A stretch of 64,000 nt of DNA from Sporomusa acidovorans (lineage in GTDB: Bacteria; Bacillota; Negativicutes; Sporomusales; Sporomusaceae), in the NCBI RefSeq assembly GCF_900101845.1, contig NZ_FNAM01000025.1, positions 1-64,000 of the forward strand, read 5' to 3'. Under the pieces are notes generated by a model. The model was not told where the DNA came from and did no database searches. It saw only the letters and a program-made list of their open reading frames with translations. Each line of letters starts with the position of its first letter. Position 1 is the first letter of the stretch. The translations under genes were made by a program, and so were the position numbers. This document shows, piece after piece, positions 32,790 to 41,765 of this stretch.

Positions 32790-34826
32790 TTATCGAAGTG
32801 AACTACATTTTATTTCGCCATCCAATACATAAAGAGCGACAAACTGTACTGGATCATTGACCACCTTGGTTAGTGACCCAATAGCAACTTTTGTGCCAGG
32901 ATACATGCAGCCACAAACACGGACTCTGCCAGGTTTGGCAATTTTAAGGATACTTTCCATATTTTCAACGTGTTGTCTCAATTCTTCCATCTGGTCAGGC
33001 AAGGCCTCGCACTCTGCCTTGTATTTTTCGTACCTTTCCCTTTTTTCACTCGAAAGCTGCTCAATACCCTGCGCATGAAAATAGGCCAGTGCTTGCTCCA
33101 ATTCACTATAAGTAGCTTCCGCCTTTTTAATTTCCTGGCGAAACTTAAGCAGTTCATCCTTAAGCAATGTATTTGCCGCTACATCAATTTCGGTAATAAC
33201 ACCGGATTGATTCCCAATAATCCTGGCGGTCACTAATTCACCGGCCGATACGCAACCACCGCGAATAAGTCCCCGCCCCCCTTCGACAATCACTCGTGAA
33301 CCTGCATATACTGCACTATTCAAAATGAAGTCATTAACAATAATATCTGTGTCAGCGTACACTGTGGCATTCTCAACAAAATTGGCCACAAGACGCTCGC
33401 GGGCTTTAATAATGCTGCGCCTCATTCCCTGAATTCCCTTGTGAACAATGATGTTGTTAGCCTCTACCATCCCCCCGGAAATTGTACCGGCTACTTCGAC
33501 ATTACCACCAGCTTTTATAGAAAAATCTTGTTGCACGGAACCTCGCACAATGACGCTCCCTTTAAAATCGATATTTCCGGTTGAATAGTCAATATCTCCG
33601 TCAATTACAATTATGGGTATAACATTAATACGCTTGTCCAAGAAAACCGACAAGTGACCAGGAATAGCCGCATAAAGGCGCCAGTCCTCAACATTAATAA
33701 CATTCTTGCCGGTAGGCATTCTGATATCCTTGCCAGGTTTTGGCGGAAGTGGCAAGCCGTATACATCTGTCCCGGGGATACCAGGTGTTGCCGGAACCTT
33801 TTCAACGAGTAACTGGCCTTCCTCCACACAAAGAAAGTGATTGGTTTCTTTAAAGTCAACCCGGCCGTCCGCCAGTTCAACCGGACGCCCTTGGCTGTCA
33901 GGATCAATCGCGTATTTCAGATAAGCGTCCTCACCCCTGCAAGGCGGAATACCGCGTGCGCAAACAACATTGGCGATGGAATTGGTTTTTGTAAGCATGG
34001 CAATAGCTTGTTCATCAATGCCATGAACAACCCCAGCAGCATTCAATTCCTCTAAAATATCCGAGCGAGTAGCGGTAGGCCTGTCTGCAGGAATAGTAAT
34101 ACTTACCCTTGCTTCCAGCCGCTCAAAGCCAACCTTGACTTTGATATATTTATTTTTTGGCGGCAAAGCCGCTGCCTGCGAATTATTAATGATAAGTACC
34201 GGTGAGCCAATGGCCTCTCTGATTACCTGAGATATAAAGTCACTCTCAAAGTTAGTACAATTGCGATTCATTAAGTCTTTGATAATTGTCGCCTTTAATA
34301 CAGGCCAGCCGCCAATTCCAGGCGCCCATACGCTAAGATATACGCCGGTATCATTGGCACTGATTTCATACCGGCCAGCTATCCTCGGCTGGGCATTAAC
34401 GATAAGTACCGGCGTGCCTGTGGCTTCTCTGATTACCTTGGAAATAAAATTGCTGTCAAAATCAGTAACGTTTCGGTCGGTTAAGTCTTTGATAATTGTC
34501 GTCTTTGCTACAGGCCACCCGCCATTGCCGGGAGCCCATACAGTTAGATACACGCCAGTATCATTGGCGCTGATTTCATACCGGCCAGCCACCCTCGGCT
34601 GAGTATTGACAATAAGCACCGGCGTCCCTGTGGCTTCCCGAATTATTTGAGAAATAAATTCACTGTCAAAGTTAGTAAAATTCCGTTCGGTTAACTCCTG
34701 AATAATTACTGCTTTTGCTACAGGCCATCCTCCTTTGCCAGGCGCCCACACACTAAGATAAACACCAACATCATTTGCAGTAATTTGGTAATGGCCGGCC
34801 TGCTTAACGGGAAGTGTTTCTTCCAT
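32790..34826 (-). CDS. FapA family (DUF342) protein with three tandem N-terminal repeats
   Basis: A 678-residue cytoplasmic protein. Residues 10-219 are three near-identical 70-residue repeats, each starting with GYxV-like ITANDVGVYLSVWAPG and ending GTPVLIVN. The rest is a FapA/DUF342 beta-helix domain (GDIDYSTGNIDFKGSVIVRG, then KAGGNVEVAGTISGG) with a coiled coil (EIKKAEATYSELEQALAYF) near 590. FapA-type proteins are thought to be polymer-like scaffold proteins linked to chemotaxis or wall features. The start at 34826 has GGTGGTGAG upstream. The repeated N-terminus is not typical of the family. Confidence 0.85.
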   Translation of the reverse strand: MEETLPVKQAGHYQITANDVGVYLSVWAPGKGGWPVAKAVIIQELTERNFTNFDSEFISQIIREATGTPVLIVNTQPRVAGRYEISANDTGVYLTVWAPGNGGWPVAKTTIIKDLTDRNVTDFDSNFISKVIREATGTPVLIVNAQPRIAGRYEISANDTGVYLSVWAPGIGGWPVLKATIIKDLMNRNCTNFESDFISQVIREAIGSPVLIINNSQAAALPPKNKYIKVKVGFERLEARVSITIPADRPTATRSDILEELNAAGVVHGIDEQAIAMLTKTNSIANVVCARGIPPCRGEDAYLKYAIDPDSQGRPVELADGRVDFKETNHFLCVEEGQLLVEKVPATPGIPGTDVYGLPLPPKPGKDIRMPTGKNVINVEDWRLYAAIPGHLSVFLDKRINVIPIIVIDGDIDYSTGNIDFKGSVIVRGSVQQDFSIKAGGNVEVAGTISGGMVEANNIIVHKGIQGMRRSIIKARERLVANFVENATVYADTDIIVNDFILNSAVYAGSRVIVEGGRGLIRGGCVSAGELVTARIIGNQSGVITEIDVAANTLLKDELLKFRQEIKKAEATYSELEQALAYFHAQGIEQLSSEKRERYEKYKAECEALPDQMEELRQHVENMESILKIAKPGRVRVCGCMYPGTKVAIGSLTKVVNDPVQFVALYVLDGEIKCSSLR
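34170..34799 (-). repeat. Three 210-bp in-frame tandem repeats within the FapA gene
   Basis: The same 210-base unit occurs three times (for instance TAAGTCTTTGATAATTGTC at 34271 and 34481), encoding the 70-residue protein repeats. Substitutions are mostly synonymous or conservative, so selection for protein sequence is likely. Such tracts can gain or lose units by slippage. Confidence 0.85.
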
Positions 34827-34865
34827 GAAACTCACCACCAAATCAATAATTAATTGACAACTATT

Positions 34866-34913
34866 AAAAACCACGATTTTCCTTCGAATAAGATAAGGAA
34901 ATCGTGGTTTTAC
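34866..34913. terminator. Terminator after the HD-GYP gene
   Basis: Arms AACCACGATTTTCCTT and AAGGAAATCGTGGTTTT, with a T run on the minus strand, beginning 18 bases past the HD-GYP stop. Confidence 0.85.
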
Positions 34914-34930
34914 TATTACAAAGTCACCAG

Positions 34931-36073
34931 TTAAACAGACATTGCTTTGGGATTAAAAGCAGGTACATAATCAGCGTATGCTTGAATATGGCCGGCATAA
35001 ATCTCTTCAAAATCCACAATAAAAAGTCCCGGATTCTTTACAAGATCAAGTTCTACAAGCTGGTTGACTTGGCTGCCATCTTCACTGGCAATAATGCGAA
35101 CGACAGGCGTGTTTACGCTTTTTACGCCAACACCAAGAATCAAGCCGCTCTGCCGGTTATTGAGCCGTACTGTTTTCCCCATAGGATAAATGGCTACATT
35201 CTGGTTAAATTTTTCTACAAGAGCCGGATTAAAGTACTCGCCCGCCGCTTTGTTGAGTATCGCGGCCGCATAATAAACAGGAGTCGGCCGGCGATGCGGC
35301 ATTCCTGCAATCAGCCGATCATAGACATCGGCAATGCTAACAATCTGTGCATATTCAGAAATGGTATCCCCTGCAAGTCCCATGGGATAGCCGCTGCCAT
35401 TCCAACGCTCATGATGCTGGAAGCAGGCATTTACAACATCAATGGATATGGCTTGATTTTTTTTCAATATTTCCAGCGAATAAAAGGGATGTTGTTTATA
35501 TTCTTCCCTGCTGTTGGTTGATAAATATTTAGGATATTGCTGCGTTAAATTGCAGGAAAATCGAATTTTCCCTACGTCATGCAATAAAGCGGCCAAGCCT
35601 ACCTCATATAACTGCTTTGCATCATATCCTTGCGCAAGCCCGGTCATAACGGATAAAATGCACGTATTTATCGCATGAGAAAACATATATTCTTCTTTGC
35701 GGCGTATATCCAGCAAATGAATCATATTTTCGGGTTTTTGAGTTAATTGACTGATGAAGCCGCTGACAATATTTTTCACCCTGTCCAGTTGTATACCCTT
35801 CCCAACACGAAACTGATTAATGACCTCCCGCGCAGCCGTTACAGTTTCCTGCCCTTGTTGGGAATCATAGGTGTCCTCTTCCGCCTCCAAAACAGTACCC
35901 TCGATTTCGGGCTCTCCAATATACAAGGACGTAATCCCTTTATGAAGAAGATACTTAATGTATCGGTCCTTTATTTCTATGCCTTCATGGAGTAAAACGG
36001 CGCCATCGGCTGTCAGGAGCGGTTTTGATAAATACATACCCGGCTTTATTTCCTCTAACGATATGCGCTGCAT
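34931..36073 (-). CDS. HD-GYP domain protein, probable cyclic-di-GMP phosphodiesterase
   Basis: A 380-residue protein. The N-terminal part is a short DUF3391-like sensor. The HD-GYP domain has HDVGK, a later HHERWNGSGYP (the GYP motif) and a conserved aspartate (ADVYDRL), so c-di-GMP hydrolysis is expected, lowering c-di-GMP and favouring motility. The poly-G RBS (GGGGGG) precedes the ATG. It is not obviously in an operon. Confidence 0.9.
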   Translation of the reverse strand: MQRISLEEIKPGMYLSKPLLTADGAVLLHEGIEIKDRYIKYLLHKGITSLYIGEPEIEGTVLEAEEDTYDSQQGQETVTAAREVINQFRVGKGIQLDRVKNIVSGFISQLTQKPENMIHLLDIRRKEEYMFSHAINTCILSVMTGLAQGYDAKQLYEVGLAALLHDVGKIRFSCNLTQQYPKYLSTNSREEYKQHPFYSLEILKKNQAISIDVVNACFQHHERWNGSGYPMGLAGDTISEYAQIVSIADVYDRLIAGMPHRRPTPVYYAAAILNKAAGEYFNPALVEKFNQNVAIYPMGKTVRLNNRQSGLILGVGVKSVNTPVVRIIASEDGSQVNQLVELDLVKNPGLFIVDFEEIYAGHIQAYADYVPAFNPKAMSV

Positions 36074-36381
36074 AGAACCCCCCCCTCTTACATAAATATG
36101 TTGTTATTCTATTATATATATCGAAAATAACGCAAAATACTTAATGAAATAAGGACAATATTGGCAAAAACTCATGTTTTTATTTACTGCGGCTTAAATA
36201 ATCACTTTTGCCGGCCTAACCAGCATCCGCCTGTAGCTTCCCCAGCAACCACTTTTCTGTTGATTTTTTGCGTCAGCTTGTTGTAAACTTTTTATTATGA
36301 GAGTATTCTCTCTAAAATAAGTTTTGGACTCGTATTATACATAAATCATCCCGCTTTACGGGAAAACGGTTAGGAGGAACT

Positions 36382-37569
36382 ATGCTTTCACAAAATATTT
36401 CTAGCAAACTTGCTAAATCGTCCTGGATACGGGCTATGTTTGAAGAGGGAGAAAAACTGCGAAAACGTTACGGAGCCGATAACGTATATGACTTTAGCCT
36501 GGGCAACCCGGATTATGAACCACCTACAGAAGTAAAAGGCGCCCTAAAAAAATATGCCTGCGGCAACGACTTGGGCCTTCATCGTTATATGAGCAACGCC
36601 GGCTATCCGGATGTAAGAGAGAAGATTGCCAAAAAAATGAATGAAGAGGGCAACTTATCCTTAACGTCGAATAACATCATTATGACTTCCGGAGCAGCCG
36701 GTGGACTAAATGTTGTCTTAAAAGCCATTTTAAATCCGGACGATGAAGTTGTCGTGCTTGCGCCATTTTTCGTTGAGTATCTGTTTTATATTGAGAATCA
36801 TGGTGGAAAACCTGTCACTGTCCCAACAGATGTAACTACTTTTGAACCGTCTTTGGAAACCCTTGAACAAAGCATCACCGCAAAATGCAAGGCCATCATT
36901 ATAAACTCGCCCAACAATCCGACAGGCGTAATCTACAGTGAAGAAAAATTACGCCAGCTAGCCACGCTGTTAGAAAGCAAAGAAAAACAGTTTAGTTCAA
37001 AAATTCTTGTCATATCAGATGAACCCTACAGCAAAATTGTCTACGACAATGCCAAAATTCCCAATATATTAAAGATCTTCAAACATTCCGTAATCGTAAA
37101 TTCCTATAGCAAATCACTGGCTATTCCTGGCGAGCGGATTGGCTATATCGCCGTAAATCCGGCCATTGAAAATGCTGAATTATTGATAAACGGTTTAATT
37201 TTTTCCCATCGTACACTTGGGTTCGTCAACGCTCCCGCATTGTTTCAAAAAATTGTCGGCGATGCACTGGATGCTGCTGTCAATACGGATGAATATAAGC
37301 GAAGACGGGACTATTTGTATAACCACCTGATTGAACTTGGCTACTCCTGTGTCAAACCGCAGGGAGCCTTCTATCTTTTCCCTAAAACCTTTATTCCCGA
37401 TGATATTGAGTTTACCAAGCGGGCGTTGAAGTACAATCTTTTACTAGTCCCCGGCAGCGGATTCGGCTGCCCGGGCTTCGTCCGGATTGCGTATTGCGTT
37501 GATTTTGCAACCATTAAGAACTCCATTCCGGCCTTCGAAAAATTGGCCGGCGAGTTTAGGCAAAAATAA
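36382..37569 (+). CDS. PLP-dependent class I aminotransferase
   Basis: A 395-residue fold-type I aminotransferase. PNNPTGV and DEPYS lie on the PLP side, and the Schiff-base lysine is in NSYSKSLAIPGERIG. Alignment style is that of aspartate/alanine aminotransferases, but the amino acid used cannot be told. RBS AGGAGG lies 6 bases before the ATG. The 308-base gap to the HD-GYP gene contains an AT-rich region, with GAGAGTATTCTCTC near 36300 and no other feature seen. Confidence 0.88.
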   Translation: MLSQNISSKLAKSSWIRAMFEEGEKLRKRYGADNVYDFSLGNPDYEPPTEVKGALKKYACGNDLGLHRYMSNAGYPDVREKIAKKMNEEGNLSLTSNNIIMTSGAAGGLNVVLKAILNPDDEVVVLAPFFVEYLFYIENHGGKPVTVPTDVTTFEPSLETLEQSITAKCKAIIINSPNNPTGVIYSEEKLRQLATLLESKEKQFSSKILVISDEPYSKIVYDNAKIPNILKIFKHSVIVNSYSKSLAIPGERIGYIAVNPAIENAELLINGLIFSHRTLGFVNAPALFQKIVGDALDAAVNTDEYKRRRDYLYNHLIELGYSCVKPQGAFYLFPKTFIPDDIEFTKRALKYNLLLVPGSGFGCPGFVRIAYCVDFATIKNSIPAFEKLAGEFRQK

Positions 37570-37594
37570 ATCGACAACCGGCAATTGTGACACA

Positions 37595-37644
37595 AAAGAA
37601 CTCCGAATCACGATAATGGTGATTTTCGGAGTTCTTCTTTTATT
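37595..37644. terminator. Bidirectional terminator between aminotransferase and guaD
   Basis: AAGAACTCCGAATCAC and GTGATTTTCGGAGTTCTT form a long stem with A and T tracts, between converging genes. Confidence 0.9.
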
Positions 37645-37692
37645 TGCTCGCCGATCACTTCTGCACATGGTTAATCTTATTGTTGGGATATC

Positions 37693-38982
37693 CTAGAACT
37701 GAGGCTGTTCCATTTTTTTGCCGGCTACATATCTGGCAACAATATTGTGATAATCACCAATATAAATAAACCGGCTCAACCGTTCTGCCAGTGAATATCT
37801 GTTGATGGTTGAAACATTCAGACCGGTATCGTCAATCACTAACGCATCAAATTCATAGCCTTCTTCAAAACTGCCAACCTTGCCAAAGAAACTTCCTCCC
37901 CCTTTTGTTGCCATAAAAAAGACTTCCGGAATAGTAAAAAAGGGAGCTTTTTTATCGCTTGCCAGCCATTTCAATTTAGAAACTTGTACGGCAGCCGCCA
38001 TGACTTTGGCAATAGATATTTCATGCCCGCCGGCTATGTCAGATCCCAAACCTACGGCCACTCCCAAATCAATCAGTTTCCTGACAGGCGCTATCCCGCT
38101 GGCTAAGTTATTGTTTGAGTAAGGACAGTGGGCAACCGTCACTTTGTTTTTTGCCATTAACTCAATTTCCGCAGCATCATTATAGATACAATGAGCCATA
38201 ATTGTGGGCTGTTGCCCAAACAGGCCGAATTTCTGATACACGTTCGCATAATTTAGGCAATCAGGGTGCAGTTCTTTTACCCAGGCAATTTCTCCGGTAT
38301 TTTCCGATAAATGCGATTGGACGGGCAAATTATACTTGCCGGCAAGCCTTGCTAAACCGCTCATTAAATCCCCTGTGCAGCTAGGTACAAACCTCGGCGT
38401 TATAATTGGCTTCACCAGTCCATACCTGTCAATTGTATTTTTTATAAAATCCTCCGTATCGGCAAGTGACTGCTCTGTTGTCTCCAGTAAACTGTCAGAA
38501 GAATTCCTGTCCATATTGACTTTACCGACATAGCCGCCAAGACCGGCCAGGGCAAGCATCTCCATTAAATGGGCTGTTGCTTCTTTATGAATCGTGCCAA
38601 ACAGGGCCACGCGGGTTGTCCCCCACTTCCAGAGCTCAGTTACCACCTGTTTATAAATTTCTGCTGCATAAGCATTATCTTTGAATTTTGCTTCTTCCGG
38701 GAAAGTGTACTGTTCCAGCCAGGGCAGCAATTCCAGATCAAGCCCCAGCCCCCTGTTGGCAAACTGCGGTGCATGAAAATGCAAATCGACAAATCCGGGA
38801 ATAATTAAGGCGTCCCCATAATCTGTTATAGCCAGATTGTTGTATTGCGCCGGCAGTTCGCGATAGGTCCCCTTAATCTTTTTCCCTTCAATAATCACAT
38901 AGCTATTTGCTAAAGTTTCCAGCTGTCCAAAGCTTGGGGCAAATACCATATTTCCTTTTATGATTTTTAAGTGATTTTCCAT
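37693..38982 (-). CDS. guaD: Guanine deaminase
   Basis: A 429-residue metal-dependent amidohydrolase that converts guanine to xanthine plus ammonia. FVDLHFHAPQFANRGLGLD, QSHLSENTGE, AHCIYND and GLGSDIAGG carry the zinc ligands and the guanine-site residues typical of GuaD. It follows an AzgA permease whose leader has a guanine-class riboswitch, so import and deamination of guanine appear co-regulated. The palindromic repeat lies in the gap between the two. Confidence 0.94.
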   Translation of the reverse strand: MENHLKIIKGNMVFAPSFGQLETLANSYVIIEGKKIKGTYRELPAQYNNLAITDYGDALIIPGFVDLHFHAPQFANRGLGLDLELLPWLEQYTFPEEAKFKDNAYAAEIYKQVVTELWKWGTTRVALFGTIHKEATAHLMEMLALAGLGGYVGKVNMDRNSSDSLLETTEQSLADTEDFIKNTIDRYGLVKPIITPRFVPSCTGDLMSGLARLAGKYNLPVQSHLSENTGEIAWVKELHPDCLNYANVYQKFGLFGQQPTIMAHCIYNDAAEIELMAKNKVTVAHCPYSNNNLASGIAPVRKLIDLGVAVGLGSDIAGGHEISIAKVMAAAVQVSKLKWLASDKKAPFFTIPEVFFMATKGGGSFFGKVGSFEEGYEFDALVIDDTGLNVSTINRYSLAERLSRFIYIGDYHNIVARYVAGKKMEQPQF

Positions 38983-39030
38983 AATCCGATCCCCTCCATA
39001 GCATACAGTTCAGACAATTGCCATTTGCTA

Positions 39031-39099
39031 CATACAACGTGCGAGTTTTGCAGGCGGGTGGTGTGTTGGCCTGCAAACTTCTTTAATGCGGAATATATA
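39031..39099. repeat. Palindromic repeat family, deleted copy 3
   Basis: Arms TTTTGCAGGCGGGTGGTGTG and GCCTGCAAACTTCTTTAATG, with the internal core missing. The terminal CGGAATATATA touches the stop codon of the AzgA permease at 39101. Confidence 0.85.
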
Positions 39100-39100
39100 G

Positions 39101-40450
39101 TTATTTCATATAGAGATGAATGGCAAATACAATTGATAAAACATACATTAAAGGATGTATTTCCTTTGTCCTGCCGGCAACCATTTTGAGCAGCGTAAAC
39201 GCAATGAAACCGAACGCCATCCCTTCCACAATACTACAGGTTAACGGCATTAAAATAATTGTTAAAAACGCCGGCAGGCCGTTAGTAAAATCAGTAAAAT
39301 CAAGATGCACAATCTCGCTGATCATTAAAGCGCCTAAAATAATGAGAACAGGCGCTGTGGCCGCTCCGGGAACCAAACCAGCCAATGGCGTTAGAAATAA
39401 AGTTGCTAAGAATAACATGCCTGTCGTAACTGAGGTTAATCCGGTTTTACCGCCTTCAGCAACACCAACCGCACTTTCTAAATAAGAAGTAACTGTACAG
39501 GAACCAAAAAAACCGCCAATCATTGTGGCCGCAGAGCCGGCCAGCAATGCTTTGTTAATATCCGGCAAATTATTATTTTCATCAAGCAACCCCGCCTTGC
39601 CGGAAACCGCAATTAAAGTGCCGATATTATCAAATAAATCAACAATGGTAATGGTAAAAATAATAGACACCAGACCATAGCCGACTGCAGCTACAACATC
39701 CAGTTGGCCAATAGTAGCAACCGGCATGGGTGGAACGAAAGCAATTATGTCACTCATAGTTGCCGGCACCTTCGTAACTCCCATAAACATACCAATAACA
39801 GTTGTAGACAAAATTCCCAGTAAGAAAGCACCTTTTATATTTTTGGCCAAAAGCAAACTGGTTATAACTAGCCCAATTATAGCTAATATCACATTGGGCT
39901 GCTTTAAACTGCCTAACGTTACAATCGTACCCGATGCGGATACGATTATGCCTGCACCTTTAAAGCCAATGAAGGCGATAAACAACCCCAGACCTACGCC
40001 AATAGCTGATTTTAAAAGCGCCGGAATCGCTTCGATCACGGCCTTTGTTATATTAGTAATCGCCAAAATAAAAAACAGAACTCCCGAAATAAACACCGCA
40101 CCTAAGGCAGTTTGCCAGCTTAAGCCCATACTGCCAACCATAATAAAAGTAAAAACAGCACCAAGTCCCAAACCTGAACCCATAGCAATAGGTAAATTAG
40201 CATAGATCCCCATAAGCAACGTTGCTATCGCCGTGGAAATAATGGTCGCCGCCGTAGCGCTTGCCGGTGGTATTCCGGCTGCAATTAAAAACTGACCGGG
40301 AATGACAAAAATCAAATACGACATGGCAATAAAGGTAGTTAAGCCTGCCATAACTTCTGTCCGCAGATTGGTCTTTCTTTGGGATAATTTGAAATACCGG
40401 TCTAAAAATCCTTCTTCACAATAATTTTTTTGAATCTCTGCTTCTAACAT
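39101..40450 (-). CDS. AzgA/NCS2-family purine permease 1
   Basis: A 449-residue polytopic protein of the AzgA branch of NCS2 nucleobase transporters. It has GLTTFIAMSYLIFVIPGQF, PIAMGSGLGLGAVF, FDNIGTLIAVSG and GSCTVTSYLESAVGVAEGGKTG. It most likely imports guanine and hypoxanthine. It is read from a leader with a guanine-class riboswitch and followed by guaD. RBS AAGGAGA upstream. Confidence 0.9.
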   Translation of the reverse strand: MLEAEIQKNYCEEGFLDRYFKLSQRKTNLRTEVMAGLTTFIAMSYLIFVIPGQFLIAAGIPPASATAATIISTAIATLLMGIYANLPIAMGSGLGLGAVFTFIMVGSMGLSWQTALGAVFISGVLFFILAITNITKAVIEAIPALLKSAIGVGLGLFIAFIGFKGAGIIVSASGTIVTLGSLKQPNVILAIIGLVITSLLLAKNIKGAFLLGILSTTVIGMFMGVTKVPATMSDIIAFVPPMPVATIGQLDVVAAVGYGLVSIIFTITIVDLFDNIGTLIAVSGKAGLLDENNNLPDINKALLAGSAATMIGGFFGSCTVTSYLESAVGVAEGGKTGLTSVTTGMLFLATLFLTPLAGLVPGAATAPVLIILGALMISEIVHLDFTDFTNGLPAFLTIILMPLTCSIVEGMAFGFIAFTLLKMVAGRTKEIHPLMYVLSIVFAIHLYMK

Positions 40451-40493
40451 TACAGCACTCTCCTTTTAGGTATTTTTTACATTCTGTTAGAAC

Positions 40494-40550
40494 TAAAAAA
40501 ACCTGACTATAAAAATAGGCGCAAAGAGAGCCTATTCTTATAGTCAGGTT
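40494..40550 (-). terminator. Riboswitch-controlled terminator before the AzgA permease
   Basis: Arms AACCTGACTATAAGAATAGGC-like (20 shown bases AACCTGACTATAAGAATAGG) and GCCTATTTTTATAGTCAGGT form a 21-bp stem with one G-U pair, followed by TTTTTTTAG. The 5' arm includes the 3' half of riboswitch helices P3 and P1. Confidence 0.92.
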
Positions 40551-40606
40551 ATTTACGGCAACCTGGTAGAAACAGTTGACCCCTATTGTCAACGATATAC
40601 AAGAAT
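40534..40606 (-). promoter_or_regulatory. Purine riboswitch, guanine-class aptamer
   Basis: Minus strand P1 ATTCTTGTA/TATAAGAAT; P2 GTTGAC-AATAGGG-GTCAAC; J2/3 TGTTTCTACC; P3 AGGTTG-CCGTAAA-TAACCT; J3/1 GACTA. The cytosine in GACTA is the specificity base, pairing with guanine or hypoxanthine, whereas adenine aptamers have GATTA. J1/2 (TATC) appears one base shorter than in xpt. The 3' side of P1 and P3 is also the 5' arm of the terminator, so ligand binding should prevent termination. Confidence 0.93.
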
Positions 40607-40632
40607 ATTGCGAATCTTGATGAAACACTTAT

Positions 40633-41685
40633 TTAAAATTTTCCATTTTCCCGTGCCGCTCTGGCTTTAATTAATTCGGCGACAATGCTTACTGCAATTT
40701 CTTCCGGGGTTTCGGCCTGAATAGCAAGACCAATCGGTGAATGAACCCGCGCTATATTGTCAGGACTTACCCCCTTTTCCTGTAATGTTTTAAATACCAA
40801 ATCTCTTTTTCTTTTGCTGCCGATCATACCAATATAGGCAGCGTCTGTCTGCAACGCCTGCTCTAATACAATAAGATCGGCAAGATGCCCTCTGGTCACA
40901 ATAACAAGATAGCTGTCCTGGGTTACCGCTAATTTCGGCATACAGGCAAAATTATCAACAACAACTACTTCCGCCTGGGGAAACCTTTCTCGATTGGCAA
41001 AAGCCGCCCGGTCGTCAATAACCACCGTGATAAAGCCTACCATGTCTGTCAGTCTGGCGATTTGCTGCGAAACATGACCTGCTCCAAACAAGTACACCAC
41101 ACCGGTAGGCCGGATAGGCTCAACAATAAAGCTTCTATTACCTTTAGTTTCAGCATGAATAGAAATTTTGGCAGGACCGGCAGACAGTTTTTCCATAAAC
41201 GCCGGTTCACACTGAAAATTACCAATGACGGCGCCATCCCTCATAACCAAACATTGCTGTCTGCGCAGCTTTTTCTCACCCTCATAGGCTATTTCGGTAA
41301 CCAGCCAAGCCTTTTCCGCCTTACGAATGGCAGCAGCAATGGCTTCATAAACCTGCCGGTTACCAACATCTGCCGCATCAAGATAATCAAGTAGAATTTT
41401 TCCTGACCCGCCACAGATCATGCCGGTTCCGGCAGCATCCGAGTTTGTCAAATCAAAGGCGTATATCAACGATTGGCGATTTGTCCAAACTTTTTTGGCA
41501 AGTTCCATTGTGTCCGCTTCCACGCGTCCCCCGCCGATGGTTCCCATAATGGAACCATCGGCACGGATAATCATTTTGGCACCGGCTGAACGCGGCGCTG
41601 ATCCGGAACTTTGAAAGATAGTAGCCAGAACAATGCTTTCCCCTGCTGCAAGTAATTGAACTACGCTTTGATAAAGATTTTTCAC
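40633..41685 (-). CDS. XdhC/CoxI family molybdoenzyme maturation protein
   Basis: A 350-residue XdhC-type protein. It has SSGSAPRSAGAKMII and GTIGGGRVE at the N-terminus and a Rossmann fold VYLFGAGHVSQQIA from about residue 200, with GMIGSKRKRD. XdhC proteins bind the molybdenum cofactor, help sulfurate it, and load xanthine dehydrogenases. Here it sits in the purine permease block rather than beside the dehydrogenase genes. The next gene's riboswitch begins 28 bases after the stop codon. Confidence 0.87.
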   Translation of the reverse strand: MKNLYQSVVQLLAAGESIVLATIFQSSGSAPRSAGAKMIIRADGSIMGTIGGGRVEADTMELAKKVWTNRQSLIYAFDLTNSDAAGTGMICGGSGKILLDYLDAADVGNRQVYEAIAAAIRKAEKAWLVTEIAYEGEKKLRRQQCLVMRDGAVIGNFQCEPAFMEKLSAGPAKISIHAETKGNRSFIVEPIRPTGVVYLFGAGHVSQQIARLTDMVGFITVVIDDRAAFANRERFPQAEVVVVDNFACMPKLAVTQDSYLVIVTRGHLADLIVLEQALQTDAAYIGMIGSKRKRDLVFKTLQEKGVSPDNIARVHSPIGLAIQAETPEEIAVSIVAELIKARAARENGKF

Positions 41686-41765
41686 CTATCTCCCCCCAGT
41701 TTTGGGCAATTTCATCGCTGCATATAGTGTGCTGCTGGGAAAATCATCCTCTGCCAAAATAGCAG

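Noticed and set aside
34170-34799. Regular repeats that could suggest a CRISPR array
   Set aside because: The units are 210 bases, contiguous, in frame and coding; there are no spacers.
34904-35521. 205-residue plus-strand frame opposite the HD-GYP gene
   Set aside because: It is antisense to a full HD-GYP protein with intact catalytic motifs.
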